Source: Belliella alkalica
GTDB lineage: Bacteria; Bacteroidota; Bacteroidia; Cytophagales; Cyclobacteriaceae
Direction: 5' to 3'
NCBI RefSeq assembly: GCF_022549785.1
Contig: NZ_JAKZGO010000006.1
Coordinates: forward strand, 186,001-250,000
DNA: 64,000 bases
Below the pieces are notes generated by a model. It searched no databases and had not been told where the DNA came from. It was given only the letters and a program-made list of their open reading frames with translations. The translations under genes and the position numbers were made by a program. This document shows, piece after piece, positions 1 through 8,729 of this stretch; within the stretch, counting starts at the first letter, position 1; the number at the start of each line of letters is the position of its first letter.

Positions 1-59
1 CTTTTTTGTTTCTATCGTATCCTGAATTTACTTGTTGCTATTTTTTATACTTACGCCCT

Positions 60-245
60 CGATTTAGAAGCAAGTCATTTCGACCAGAGACGCCTGTTCC
101 ATGGAATTACAAGGAGAAATCTCGTACTAAATTTCACAATCCAACTTCAATTTTCACTTTCCTGGTTTTAAAAACGGGACGAGACCTCCCCGCAATTCTG
201 CGGGACAAACTTCTCCCGAATGCTTTCGGAATCAAAGTGAAGTAG
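60..245. repeat. Dispersed intergenic repeat, copy 1
   Basis: This non-coding stretch shares its layout with 11040-11190. Both contain, in order, GCAAGTCATTTC, GGAGAAATCTC, an AATTTCACA...CCAACTTCAA block, a pyrimidine-rich tract, GGGACGAGACCT and a TGCTTTCGG segment. An open frame through it is probably not a gene because it lies inside the repeat and has no recognisable protein features. The copies are imperfect, which suggests an old dispersed element. Confidence 0.55.
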
Positions 246-258
246 TCGTAAAAACGAA

Positions 259-334
259 CTTGTCTTTCGCTTCTCGCTTCTAGTCTCTCGCTTCTCTTTC
301 TCAAACCTAGCCTCTTACTTCTTTTGTCTAATAC
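259..334. repeat. Degenerate heptamer (CTnnnnT) array after recA
   Basis: Successive 7-base units start mostly with CT and end mostly with T or C. They run in register from 259 to 300 and again from 307 to 334, with examples CTCGCTT and CTAGTCT. The array lies just beyond the recA stop codon. In the recA transcript it would read as purine-rich AnnnnAG units. Comparable arrays occur at 39863-39925 and 48322-48403. Confidence 0.6.
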
Positions 335-365
335 CTTCGAGGTTCAAAAAAACCTCAAAGGTATT
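330..365. repeat. Palindromic repeat (CCTTTGAGGTT family), possible recA terminator
   Basis: A 15-base inverted repeat with one mismatch (arms 330-344 and 351-365, loop 345-350) lies 22 bases past the recA stop. The same core, CCTTTGAGGTT paired with AACCTCGAAGG, recurs at 8590-8656, 9641-9671 and in a variant at 47033-47068. It is therefore a dispersed palindrome that may also end transcription. Confidence 0.5.
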
Positions 366-386
366 ACTGGCCTAATTTTCTCAACC

Positions 387-1418
387 CTATTCTTCAGTTA
401 CTTCGATTTTCAAAGCTTCGCCATTGAGACCTGCTTTGTCTTTGATCTTTTTCTCAAGCTCTTCCATCAGTTCAGGATTGTCCAAAAGCAATGATTTTAC
501 CGAATCTCTTCCTTGACCAAGTTTGTTGCCATCATAAGAGAACCAAGAACCTGCCTTTTTGATGATTTCGAATTCCACTCCCAAATCGATGATTTCTCCG
601 ACTTTGGAAATCCCTTGACCATACATGATATCGAATTCCACTACTTTGAAAGGTGGCGCCACTTTATTTTTGACAACCTTAACCTTGGTTCTGTTTCCAA
701 GAATATTGTCTGCACTTTCCTTGATCTGACCAATTCTCCTGATATCCAATCGCACAGACGCATAAAACTTCAGCGCATTTCCACCTGTAGTAGTCTCTGG
801 GCTACCAAACATCACTCCTATCTTATCTCTCAGTTGATTGATAAATACACAAGCACAACCTGTCTTGTTGATCGCCCCGGTAAGTTTTCTAAGTGCTTGG
901 GACATCAATCTTGCTTGAAGCCCCATTTTACTGTCACCCATATCACCTTCAAGTTCGCCCTTTGGGACCAAAGCTGCTACTGAGTCAATAACAATGATAT
1001 CTATCGCCCCTGATCGGATCAAATGCTCAGCTATTTCCAGTGCTTGCTCGCCATTATCAGGCTGAGAGATCAGTAAATTTTCGGTATCAATACCCAATTT
1101 TTCTGCATAAGCTTTATCAAAAGCATGTTCAGCATCAATAAATGCAGCCAAACCACCAGCTTTTTGTGCTTCAGCAATGCAGTGCATCGTCAAAGTCGTT
1201 TTACCAGAAGATTCTGGACCATATATTTCTGTAACTCTACCTCTTGGTATCCCACCTATTCCCAATGCCATGTCAAGACCTAATGAACCAGTGGAGATCG
1301 CAGGAATATCCTGCACTTTATTGTCACTAAGTTTCATGACGGTACCTTTACCATAGGTCTTTTCCAACTTGTCAATAGTCAGTTGAAGGGCTTTGAGTTT
1401 TTCTGTATTTGCGCTCAT
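387..1418 (-). CDS. recA: Recombinase RecA
   Basis: RecA is the ATP-dependent strand-exchange protein of homologous recombination and the co-protease that triggers LexA cleavage. The 343-residue product has the full family length. The Walker A motif GPESSGKT is at residues 67-74. Other RecA hallmarks are visible, including the start of the core ([12 protein letters not shown]), the [10 protein letters not shown] region next to loop L1/L2, and an acidic C-terminal tail. The ATG at 1418 is the natural start. The gene stands alone on the minus strand, with the divergent DUF3108 gene about 190 bases away. I could not see a clear TAnnTTTG promoter or a LexA box upstream. Confidence 0.98.
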   Translation of the reverse strand: MSANTEKLKALQLTIDKLEKTYGKGTVMKLSDNKVQDIPAISTGSLGLDMALGIGGIPRGRVTEIYGPESSGKTTLTMHCIAEAQKAGGLAAFIDAEHAFDKAYAEKLGIDTENLLISQPDNGEQALEIAEHLIRSGAIDIIVIDSVAALVPKGELEGDMGDSKMGLQARLMSQALRKLTGAINKTGCACVFINQLRDKIGVMFGSPETTTGGNALKFYASVRLDIRRIGQIKESADNILGNRTKVKVVKNKVAPPFKVVEFDIMYGQGISKVGEIIDLGVEFEIIKKAGSWFSYDGNKLGQGRDSVKSLLLDNPELMEELEKKIKDKAGLNGEALKIEVTEE

Positions 1419-1605
1419 ATTTTTATATTAACTATTTCCTAATTTGATTTTGTGAAATTAATGATTGATACTTGGAGAATCAAATATCTAAACACTCAAG
1501 CGTTGTAATCGTATGAAATGATTGTGTACAAAAATCTACATATTTTATTCATTCCGTAAATATTGGAATAAGATTTGAAAAGATGTACTTAGAAACCTTA
1601 AGTTA

Positions 1606-2397
1606 ATGAAAAAACAGCTATTAAAGTCAGTAATTGTCGCAATTTTTTGCTTTGCATCTATCCATACTGGATATTCGCAACAAAAGAACAGTGCTTTCAA
1701 AAGTGGTGAAGAACTGACATTTAAGGTGACATATGGTTTTTTTGATGCAGCTGAAGCAAAAATGAAAATCAACCCCTATGTCACTAAAATAAATGAAAGA
1801 CCTGTTTACAAGATAGATGTAACAGGTTCCACCTTGGGGTTGTTTAAACTTTTTAAGGTAAATGACACATGGGGGAGTTATTTAGACACTGCCAAGATAA
1901 TCCCACTCCAATCATATAGATTTATAGAAGAAGGAAATTACAGGAAAAATGAACGTGTAATTTTTGATCATAAAAAGGGAAAAGCATTGGTTCACTTGTA
2001 TGACAGAGAAGATACTAAGATTTTAGACACTAAAGATTACAGTATTCCACAGAATGTTCAGGATATAGTCAGTGGATTTTATCTTTTGAGGACCATGGAT
2101 TTGAAAAAATACCGAAAAGGAGATGTGATTTCTATCTCAGGTTTTTTCGATAAAGAAATATATAACCTAAAATTAATATATGAAGGAAAAGAAAAGATCT
2201 CAACTGAAGTTGGGGAACACGAAACCTTCAAACTCACACCAATAATGCCCTCAAATAAACTTTTTAGGGGTAAACGTCCTGTCACTGTATGGGTATCTGA
2301 CGATCAGAACAAAATACCACTTAAAATCAAAGCTAAATTGATGGTTGGGGCACTGAATATGGACATAGTAAAAGCGGAGGGATTACGTAATAATTAA
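1606..2397 (+). CDS. DUF3108 domain protein, exported
   Basis: The 263-residue protein begins with a typical signal peptide (residues 1-25, ending GYSQ). The rest resembles DUF3108, a beta-rich periplasmic or envelope family common in Bacteroidota and of unknown molecular function. Recognisable pieces are FKSGEELTFKVTYGFF near the mature N-terminus and VWVSDDQNKIPLKIKAKL near the C-terminus. It lies between recA and a two-component pair, with about 150 bases before the response regulator, so it is probably its own transcription unit. Family assignment is by memory of sequence pattern. Confidence 0.75.
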   Translation: MKKQLLKSVIVAIFCFASIHTGYSQQKNSAFKSGEELTFKVTYGFFDAAEAKMKINPYVTKINERPVYKIDVTGSTLGLFKLFKVNDTWGSYLDTAKIIPLQSYRFIEEGNYRKNERVIFDHKKGKALVHLYDREDTKILDTKDYSIPQNVQDIVSGFYLLRTMDLKKYRKGDVISISGFFDKEIYNLKLIYEGKEKISTEVGEHETFKLTPIMPSNKLFRGKRPVTVWVSDDQNKIPLKIKAKLMVGALNMDIVKAEGLRNN

Positions 2398-2546
2398 TTT
2401 ACCTTATGTTAACTTAAACTTAACAAACAGGTGGTTAAAAAAAACTTTGTGTTGTTTTTTGGTTTAGTAAAATGTGAAAAGCGAATTTATCTTATGTCTT
2501 TTTATAAATTCGTATCGAAAATAGATTAATAAACCTGCCGCTACCC

Positions 2547-3236
2547 ATGAGTGAAAAACAGAAAGTACGTATTCTTGTAGTAGATGACGAGCCAGACATC
2601 ATTGAAATCCTTTCTTACAACCTCCAAAAAGAAGGCTATGAAGTAGCTACAGCCGAAGACGGAGTAAAAGGTGTCAAAATAGCATCTAAATTCCAGCCGG
2701 ATGTTATTCTACTCGATATCATGATGCCTCACCAAGACGGCGTAGAGACATGTAGGCAAATCAGGGAAATCCCTGAATTGAAAAACACATTTATCATTTT
2801 CTTGACTGCAAGGTCTGAAGAATATTCTGAAGTCGCAGCTTTTGATGTAGGTGCCGATGATTATATCACCAAACCTATCAAGCCACGAGCTTTGATGAGT
2901 AGGATTGCAGCCCTTTTCAGAAGAGAATCCAAAAAAGAACAAGAGCTTACGCAAATAAAAATCAAGGATCTTACAATAGATCGAACAAGTTACACTATAG
3001 ATAAAAGTGGTAAAACGATTATTCTTCCCAAAAAAGAATTTGAACTGTTGTATTTCCTTGCAAAAAACCCTAATATGGTATTTAGTAGAGATGAACTCTT
3101 ACAAAATATCTGGGGAGTGGATGTCTTTGTTCTTGCTAGGACAGTCGATGTGCATATCAGAAAAGTAAGAGAAAAAATTGGTGACGACTATATCACTACT
3201 GTCAAAGGAGTTGGATACAAATTCGAACTGAATTAA
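2547..3236 (+). CDS. Response regulator, OmpR/PhoB family
   Basis: This 229-residue regulator has an N-terminal receiver (about 7-125). The acidic pocket is VDDEPD, the phospho-acceptor is Asp57 in LLDIMMP, and the conserved Lys is in ITKPIKP. A winged-helix OmpR/PhoB DNA-binding domain follows (about 135-229), ending TTVKGVGYKFELN. The sensor kinase gene starts 9 bases downstream, so the two form an operon. The pair resembles the single conserved PhoB/PhoR-like system of Bacteroidota, but the stimulus cannot be read from sequence, so no symbol is given. Confidence 0.93.
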   Translation: MSEKQKVRILVVDDEPDIIEILSYNLQKEGYEVATAEDGVKGVKIASKFQPDVILLDIMMPHQDGVETCRQIREIPELKNTFIIFLTARSEEYSEVAAFDVGADDYITKPIKPRALMSRIAALFRRESKKEQELTQIKIKDLTIDRTSYTIDKSGKTIILPKKEFELLYFLAKNPNMVFSRDELLQNIWGVDVFVLARTVDVHIRKVREKIGDDYITTVKGVGYKFELN

Positions 3237-3245
3237 TATTACTGC

Positions 3246-4304
3246 ATGCTAACCACATCAAGGGGGATTTCAATAATTTTGGCTATTGCCATTTCGGCCT
3301 TGACTGTGGCTTTTTTATTTTTGATGGATGATGCTACCCCTACCCTTTTATTGGTGGCGGGCGGCATTTCATTTTCAGTCTCTTATATTTTGATGAATGT
3401 TACTTTGGAGTTTCTGATATTCAAGGAAATCAGCAACATCTATGCGATGCTTGAGAAAATCCAAAAAAAGGACGTTCTGAATATCTCTGAAAAATCACAT
3501 AAAACATCCATCTCACCACTTCGAAAAATCAACAAAACGATCAATTCTTATGCACTTGCCAAAAACAAGGAAATAGAAACTTTGCAAAAAAATGCGGAAT
3601 TTAGAAGGGAGTTTATTGCAGATATTTCGCATGAGTTGAAAACACCGATTTTTGCGGCTCAAGGGTTTGTGCATACATTGTTAGATGGGGCAGTAGATGA
3701 TGAAGAAGTCAGATATAAATTTCTCAAAAGAGCAGCAAAAAGTCTGAACTCCCTAGACAAGCTTGTTCAAGACCTTCTCACGCTCAACCAAATGGAAAGT
3801 GGTGTTATCAAATTCCATTTTGAAAAGTTTGATCTGAAAGATGTACTGCTAGAGGTGATCGACGAGTTGGAACAAAAAGCAGAAAAAAGAGACGTATTGA
3901 TCAGATTCTATTATGACAAGGAAAAAACATTTTTTACTACTGCCGATAGAGATAAAATATTTCGTGTAAGCCAAAATCTTATTTCCAATGCTATCAAGTA
4001 CAACCACGATGGTGGAGAGGTAGAAGTCAGACTTACCTCTAATAAAAACCAACAGGTAGTAGAAGTCAAAGACAATGGAAAAGGCATTCCACCTGAAGAC
4101 TTGAAGCGGATCTTTGAAAGATTCTATAGAGTAGAAAAAAGCAGGTCACGGGAAAAAGGCGGGACAGGACTAGGGCTGGCAATCGTCAAACATATACTTG
4201 AAGCACATAAAAGCAAGATATCTGTGAGCAGCACTGTAGGCAAAGGTTCTATTTTCAGCTTTTCGTTACCAGCAGAAAAGGAGAAGAAAAAAGAAGAAGA
4301 ATAA
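3246..4304 (+). CDS. Two-component sensor histidine kinase (PhoR-like)
   Basis: The 352-residue membrane kinase is the partner of the response regulator that ends 9 bases before it. Two hydrophobic segments (about 7-27 and 33-55) with a very short loop suggest little or no periplasmic sensor domain. A linker leads to the HisKA phospho-acceptor helix with His129 in FIADISHELKTP. The HATPase domain shows the N box (NLISNAIKYN), G1 (DNGKGI) and G2 (GTGLGLAI). The compact layout resembles the PhoR-type kinases of this phylum. The lysine/glutamate-rich C-terminus is low complexity. Confidence 0.92.
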   Translation: MLTTSRGISIILAIAISALTVAFLFLMDDATPTLLLVAGGISFSVSYILMNVTLEFLIFKEISNIYAMLEKIQKKDVLNISEKSHKTSISPLRKINKTINSYALAKNKEIETLQKNAEFRREFIADISHELKTPIFAAQGFVHTLLDGAVDDEEVRYKFLKRAAKSLNSLDKLVQDLLTLNQMESGVIKFHFEKFDLKDVLLEVIDELEQKAEKRDVLIRFYYDKEKTFFTTADRDKIFRVSQNLISNAIKYNHDGGEVEVRLTSNKNQQVVEVKDNGKGIPPEDLKRIFERFYRVEKSRSREKGGTGLGLAIVKHILEAHKSKISVSSTVGKGSIFSFSLPAEKEKKKEEE

Positions 4305-4362
4305 ATTCTGTCTTTAAAACGCTGTATCTTATTTAATGGAATTTCCTCACGAAGAAAGTCAA

Positions 4363-4746
4363 TTAAGACACAAACAAACAGAATAACTCTTCCAAAGTCG
4401 CCTCCAAATCTTCGGAAAAACCCCCATGAGGAGAGGAAGTCTGTATCATTGAGCTTCTGTTGGCAGTAAGCCACCTAAATCTAGATGTGGCGTCTTGCAA
4501 AGCAATCGGACTTCCATTGTCATTCCCAATACAGATTTGATTCAATGACTCTAAATATTTGTCAAAAAGGGCTATATCAGCGTCAGGGTCTAGTGCTTTC
4601 ACTTTGTTGACATCCATAAAAATCTTGGCTTTCAAAAACCCCTCCTTTTTGCAGGACACCAATACTCCCACATTGATAAATTCCTCCCGTTCTACCCTTG
4701 GCACAATTCTCAGGACGGCATATTCATATAAGTATTTACCTTGCAT
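4363..4746 (-). CDS. DUF3037 domain protein
   Basis: The 127-residue protein resembles DUF3037, recognised by the N-terminal block YEYAVLRIVPRVEREEFINVG and by LVSCKKEGFL. Its molecular function is unknown to me. The gene overlaps the 3' end of the HipA-like kinase gene by 11 bases, which implies translational coupling. Adjacency of DUF3037 to a small HipA-fold kinase recurs in several phyla as far as I recall, so the two probably work together. No signal peptide or membrane segment is visible. Confidence 0.8.
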   Translation of the reverse strand: MQGKYLYEYAVLRIVPRVEREEFINVGVLVSCKKEGFLKAKIFMDVNKVKALDPDADIALFDKYLESLNQICIGNDNGSPIALQDATSRFRWLTANRSSMIQTSSPHGGFSEDLEATLEELFCLFVS

Positions 4747-5527
4747 CTTCTGCTTCCTTTATAAATGTCCCAGAAAACTCCAATCGCCTTAACAAAAACT
4801 GTTCATAAATAGCTTTTCCATCATCAGCATCTTCTACATCCCTAGAAGCCAAAATCCATTCAGCAGGTATTAAATCTACAATAGCCCTAATGGAATCTCG
4901 TGTCAGGATTTTCTTAAATTCAGCATCCACTTCGTGTAGCATTTTCGCTTGCGGCAACAAAACATGTGTTTTGATAGAAGAAAATGGGCTTTCTGCGTGT
5001 TTTTGCCAGTTGTCCCAAGAATGGTGGAACAAAAAAGAAGCTCCATGATCAATCAACCACAGTTCTCTGTTCCAAATTAACATATTCGTATTTCTGAAGG
5101 TACGATCCACATTTGTAATATAAGCATCCAGCCAAACAATCTTAGATGCCAATAGCGAATCAACCTGCGTAGCACCTGGATCAAAAGTCAAAGCCTTAGA
5201 TAAAAAGTGCAGTGCCAGATTCAATCCTTGACTTCCCTTGAGCAAGTCTTGGATTTCCTCATCCCCCTCCGATCTTCCAAAAGCTTCATCCAGATTGGCA
5301 AAGACTAATTCAGGTACTTTGAATCCTAACAACCTCGCAATCTCTCCTCCAAGCAACTCAGCGATCAATGCTTTTTCACGTTGTCCCGCTCCCCGAAACT
5401 TCAATACATAGCTAAACCCATCATCCGCATCTGCCAATGCAGGCAAAGAACCACCTTCCCGCAATGGCATGACATAGCGCATGACATTGACGGTGCGAAG
5501 TGTTTTATTGATTGTATCCTTATTCAT
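4736..5527 (-). CDS. HipA-like kinase family protein (short form)
   Basis: This 263-residue protein matches the short HipA-fold kinases that lack the N-subdomain 1 of classical HipA. A nucleotide-binding Lys43 (YVLKFRG) sits behind a flexible loop. The catalytic segment is ITNVDRTFRNTN, with Asp141 and Asn146/Asn148, and the metal-binding aspartate is probably Asp160 in LIDHGASF. The substrate is unknown. No XRE-type antitoxin gene lies next to it; instead it overlaps DUF3037 by 11 bases. It is clearly different from the three-gene HipA system at 38-39.6 kb. Whether it is a toxin is not shown by the sequence. Confidence 0.8.
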   Translation of the reverse strand: MNKDTINKTLRTVNVMRYVMPLREGGSLPALADADDGFSYVLKFRGAGQREKALIAELLGGEIARLLGFKVPELVFANLDEAFGRSEGDEEIQDLLKGSQGLNLALHFLSKALTFDPGATQVDSLLASKIVWLDAYITNVDRTFRNTNMLIWNRELWLIDHGASFLFHHSWDNWQKHAESPFSSIKTHVLLPQAKMLHEVDAEFKKILTRDSIRAIVDLIPAEWILASRDVEDADDGKAIYEQFLLRRLEFSGTFIKEAEDAR

Positions 5528-5903
5528 TTTTGTAATATTCTAATCTCAAAGGTAAAACAAAAGAGGAAATGTCAAGGATAAAGAAAAAATGAAATTTTCG
5601 AATTAAAAGTCTCATCGGCACGGACGGCATATTAACCGTAGGCTTTAGCCTACAGAAAAAAACAACAATCTCCCCCAAAAGTCTCGTAGGGATGGCCGAC
5701 ATTTGACAAATCCATAAGATCGGTCATACCTACAGCACTCAACTTCTAAGCTACCATCTTTTACAATGGGTTTAAACCCATGGTCAATATATCGGTCACT
5801 CCTACGGAGTTTATTTAAGCTCCTCCAAAATATTCTTCTATAAAAATTTCATCTACTTAATTAATTTCCATACTTTTGCGGCCTTATTGGGAAAAGAAGC
5901 TGC
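5528..5903. repeat. Intergenic REP-like palindrome cluster
   Basis: This 376-base gap holds no convincing gene. It has a palindrome GTAGGCTTTAGCCTAC (5638-5653) and a perfect 16-base palindrome ATGGGTTTAAACCCAT (5766-5781). It also has two direct copies of an AAAAGTCTC-type segment (about 5606 and 5678) and two ATCGGTCA..CCTAC segments. This mix resembles REP-type elements. A -7-like TACTTTTG for the downstream gene lies at 5871-5878, without a good -33. Confidence 0.5.
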
Positions 5904-6614
5904 ATGAAGAAAATTGATTTTAAGGATCTTATTCTGTTTGAAAATGAGGATTACCTCGTGATCAATAAGCTTCCATATTTATCGACATTGGATGACCGAC
6001 ATGAGGCCCAGAACATTCTGGACTTGGCCAAAGGATACACCCCTGATGCCCAGGTGTGTCATCGTCTGGACAAGGAGACTTCGGGTTGCTTAGCTATCGC
6101 CAAGCATCCTGCAGCCTACCGAAATATCGCCATCCAGTTTGAAGACAGGAAAGTTGATAAAATCTACCATGCAGTAGTAGAAGGAATCCATGAATACAAA
6201 GATGTATTGGTGGATAAGAATCTACTCGCCAATAATAAAGGGATCGCCAAAGTCAGCAAAGACGGTAAGCCGGCACAAACTTATGTCAACACCGCAAAGA
6301 CCTACTACAAGCATTCTTTAATAGAATGCAGGCCGGTCACAGGAAGACTTCATCAGATCAGGGTTCACTTGGCTTATTTGAAGTCTCCAATCTGCGGGGA
6401 TGAAACTTACGGTGGAAAGCCACTTTACCTTTCTGAACTAAAAAGACGATTCAACCTCAAAAAAAACACAGAAGAACTACCTATCATGCAGCGAGTTTCG
6501 TTACATGCTTATGCTTTAAACTTCATTGGTACAAAAGGAGAAAAAATAGAAGTAATCGCTCCATATCCAAAGGATTTTGATGTGCTTATCAAGCAATTGG
6601 AAAAAAACAGATGA
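5904..6614 (+). CDS. RluA-family pseudouridine synthase
   Basis: The 236-residue enzyme isomerises uridine to pseudouridine in RNA. The family signature HRLDKETSG carries the catalytic Asp56, and TGRLHQIRVHL with the DETYGG segment complete the RluA/RluC/RluD fold. There is no N-terminal S4 RNA-binding domain, so it is a short member whose target (rRNA or tRNA) cannot be assigned from sequence. It is followed after about 250 bases by the ribosomal protein block but is probably transcribed separately, since a good promoter lies in between. Confidence 0.9.
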   Translation: MKKIDFKDLILFENEDYLVINKLPYLSTLDDRHEAQNILDLAKGYTPDAQVCHRLDKETSGCLAIAKHPAAYRNIAIQFEDRKVDKIYHAVVEGIHEYKDVLVDKNLLANNKGIAKVSKDGKPAQTYVNTAKTYYKHSLIECRPVTGRLHQIRVHLAYLKSPICGDETYGGKPLYLSELKRRFNLKKNTEELPIMQRVSLHAYALNFIGTKGEKIEVIAPYPKDFDVLIKQLEKNR

Positions 6615-6776
6615 TTATCAATCATTAACTTCTAGATAAAGATAAGAAAGTGTCAAAAAATCCAATTGTAACTAGGGATTTTAAGGTGTAGATTCAAAAT
6701 GTTTTAGATAGGAAACACGAGAGTTTAAAAAAAAACAGAAGTAATCCCATGAAAATGTGGGTAATAATATTTTTTC

Positions 6777-6809
6777 TTTTGCATTAAAAAGAAAAAACTT
6801 CTATCTTTG
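6777..6809 (+). promoter_or_regulatory. Bacteroidota-type promoter for rplM
   Basis: A -33 element TTTTG (6777-6781) and a -7 element TATCTTTG (6802-6809) are separated by 20 bases, matching the TTG-N19-21-TAnnTTTG consensus of Bacteroidota. Transcription would start near 6815, leaving a leader of about 50 bases before the GTG start of rplM. Confidence 0.75.
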
Positions 6810-6865
6810 TGTCCCTTTTTGAGGGTGAAATATATTTAACAAGCTAATAATTAAACATTTACACA

Positions 6866-7309
6866 GTGGATACATTAAGCTATAAAACCGTATCAGCGAA
6901 TGCCGCAACTGTAGAAAAGAACTGGATCGTAGTGGATGCCCAGTCTGCAGTATTAGGTAGATTCGCAAGTGAGGTAGCGAAAATCTTGAGAGGTAAGCAT
7001 AAGCCTTCTTATACCCCTCACGTAGACTGCGGAGACAACGTAATTGTCATCAACGCAGACAAGGTTAGATTAACTGGTAAAAAGTGGAACGATAAGGTAT
7101 ATGTTCGTCACACTGGATACCCTGGAGGTCAGCGTATCTCTACGCCAAAGTTGTTGATGCAGAAGTCTGCACCAATCTTGGTAGAGAAAGCAGTAAGAGG
7201 TATGCTTCCTAAAAACAGACTTGGAAGACAGTTGTACAGAAACTTATTCGTGTATGAAGGACCAGAACATCCTCATGCTGCACAACAACCAAAAGAACAC
7301 AAATTCTAA
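6866..7309 (+). CDS. rplM: 50S ribosomal protein L13
   Basis: L13 is an early-assembly protein of the large subunit. The 147-residue product has the normal length and conserved segments such as WIVVDAQSAVLGRFAS, LRGKHKPSYTPHVDCGD and KAVRGMLPKNRLGR. The start is a GTG at 6866; no ATG gives an equally complete N-terminus. A strong promoter lies about 60 bases upstream. rpsI follows after 12 bases and rpsB after a further 45, the usual order in this phylum. Confidence 0.97.
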   Translation: MDTLSYKTVSANAATVEKNWIVVDAQSAVLGRFASEVAKILRGKHKPSYTPHVDCGDNVIVINADKVRLTGKKWNDKVYVRHTGYPGGQRISTPKLLMQKSAPILVEKAVRGMLPKNRLGRQLYRNLFVYEGPEHPHAAQQPKEHKF

Positions 7310-7321
7310 TCAAAGCAGTCT

Positions 7322-7708
7322 ATGGAAATTATCAACACAATCGGTAGAAGAAAAACGTCTGTTGCTAGAATCTACATGCAAGCAGGAAAAGGAGAGATCT
7401 CTGTTAACAACAGGACGATCGAAACTTACTTCCCGTTTGATTTGCATCAGATCGTAGTAAAGCAGCCTCTTGCCCTAGTAGGTGAAGATGGAGCATATGA
7501 CATCAAAATCAATGTTGACGGTGGTGGAATCAAAGGTCAAGCAGAAGCTGCGAGAATGGCAATCGCCAGAGCACTATGCGAGATCAACGAAGAGCACAGA
7601 GGCGCATTGAAAAAAGAAGGTTTCTTGACACGTGATTCCAGAATGGTAGAACGTAAGAAGCCGGGACGTAGAAAAGCAAGAAGAAAATTCCAGTTCTCGA
7701 AACGTTAA
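7322..7708 (+). CDS. rpsI: 30S ribosomal protein S9
   Basis: S9 binds the 3' domain of 16S rRNA, and its basic tail reaches the P-site tRNA. The 128-residue protein has the family N-terminus (NTIGRRKTSVARI), the GGGIKGQAEAARMAIARAL helix region and the basic C-terminus ending RRKFQFSKR. It lies 12 bases after rplM and 45 bases before rpsB, in one transcription unit. Confidence 0.98.
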   Translation: MEIINTIGRRKTSVARIYMQAGKGEISVNNRTIETYFPFDLHQIVVKQPLALVGEDGAYDIKINVDGGGIKGQAEAARMAIARALCEINEEHRGALKKEGFLTRDSRMVERKKPGRRKARRKFQFSKR

Positions 7709-7753
7709 TCGGAAGATTCTTTACATTTTATATCGAAACTATATTATTTATTA

Positions 7754-8515
7754 ATGGCACAAATAGAATATAAAGACTTACTGGATGCTGGTGTTCATTT
7801 TGGACACTTAACTAGAAAGTGGGATCCGAGAATGGCTCCGTATATCTTCATGGAGAAGAACGGTATCCATATCATCGACCTTAACAAAACGCTTGTTTGC
7901 CTAGACGAAGCATCCAACGCAATCAAGCAGATCGTACGCTCAGGCAAAAAAGTAATGTTCGTTGCTACTAAAAAGCAAGCGAAAGACTTAGTAGCTGATG
8001 AGGCTAGAAGACTAAACATGCCTTACGTAACCGAAAGATGGTTAGGTGGTATGTTGACTAACTTCGCGACAATCAGAAAATCCTTGAAGAAGATGTCTTC
8101 CATCGACAAGTTGATGAAAGAAGAGGCTTACAAGAATCTGGCGAAGAAAGAACGTCTGATGATCACAAGACAAAGAGAAAAATTGGAAAGTGTATTGGGC
8201 GGTATCGCTGACCTTACAAGACTTCCAGCTGCTTTGTTCATTGTGGACATCAAAAGAGAGCACATCGCTATAGCCGAAGCACAGAAGCTTGGTATCCCTG
8301 TTTTCGCATTGGTAGATACGAACTCTAACCCGAACGAGGTAGATTTCCCTATCCCATCCAATGATGATGCATTCAAATCAATCTCTTTGCTCGTAAAAGC
8401 GTTTGGCGCAGCTATCGAAGAAGGACTTTCTGAAAGAAAGAAAGATAAGGAAGATGCTAAACTCACTGAAGAGGAGGAAGCAAAAAAAGCTGTGGACGCT
8501 GAGACTAAAGAGTAA
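7754..8515 (+). CDS. rpsB: 30S ribosomal protein S2
   Basis: S2 joins the small subunit late, at the head-body junction, and helps recruit S1. The 253-residue protein has the expected motifs: [29 protein letters not shown], and [19 protein letters not shown] with the DTNSNP segment. The tail after residue 230 is an acidic and lysine-rich extension. A clear terminator follows at 8540-8578, so tsf, 214 bases downstream, may depend on read-through or its own promoter. Confidence 0.98.
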   Translation: MAQIEYKDLLDAGVHFGHLTRKWDPRMAPYIFMEKNGIHIIDLNKTLVCLDEASNAIKQIVRSGKKVMFVATKKQAKDLVADEARRLNMPYVTERWLGGMLTNFATIRKSLKKMSSIDKLMKEEAYKNLAKKERLMITRQREKLESVLGGIADLTRLPAALFIVDIKREHIAIAEAQKLGIPVFALVDTNSNPNEVDFPIPSNDDAFKSISLLVKAFGAAIEEGLSERKKDKEDAKLTEEEEAKKAVDAETKE

Positions 8516-8539
8516 TCCACTACTTTGAAATATAACTTA

Positions 8540-8580
8540 AAAAATTGAACATCAGGTTTACCCCTATGTTCAATTTTTTG
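8540..8580 (+). terminator. Rho-independent terminator after rpsB
   Basis: A 13-base perfect stem (arms 8540-8552 and 8566-8578) closes a 13-base loop, and the T-rich arm runs on into TTTTTTG. It lies 24 bases past the rpsB stop codon. Confidence 0.75.
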
Positions 8581-8589
8581 TTTTTGCCT

Positions 8590-8656
8590 AACCTTTGAAG
8601 TTTTTACCTCCAATAAATTAGGCCAAAAACAAACAAACATAAAACCTCGAAGGTTT
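8590..8656. repeat. Palindromic repeat (CCTTTGAGGTT family), interrupted copy
   Basis: The two arms of the family palindrome (AACCTTTGAAGTTT at 8590-8603 and AAACCTCGAAGGTTT at 8642-8656) are separated by about 38 bases, instead of a few bases as at 9641-9671. It sits between the rpsB terminator and tsf. Confidence 0.45.
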
Positions 8657-8729
8657 CTGACCAAAGCGTCAAAACCATTCTTGTTTTCCTGAAATAGAAT
8701 AAAGTTTAATCTAATAAATTGACTAAAAA

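Noticed and set aside
6-245. Open frame of 79 codons at the left edge
   Set aside because: It lies in a dispersed intergenic repeat and has no recognisable protein features.
4736-5527. Reading the short HipA-like kinase as a complete HipBA toxin-antitoxin module
   Set aside because: There is no XRE antitoxin gene beside it and the N-subdomain 1 is absent; its partner is DUF3037.
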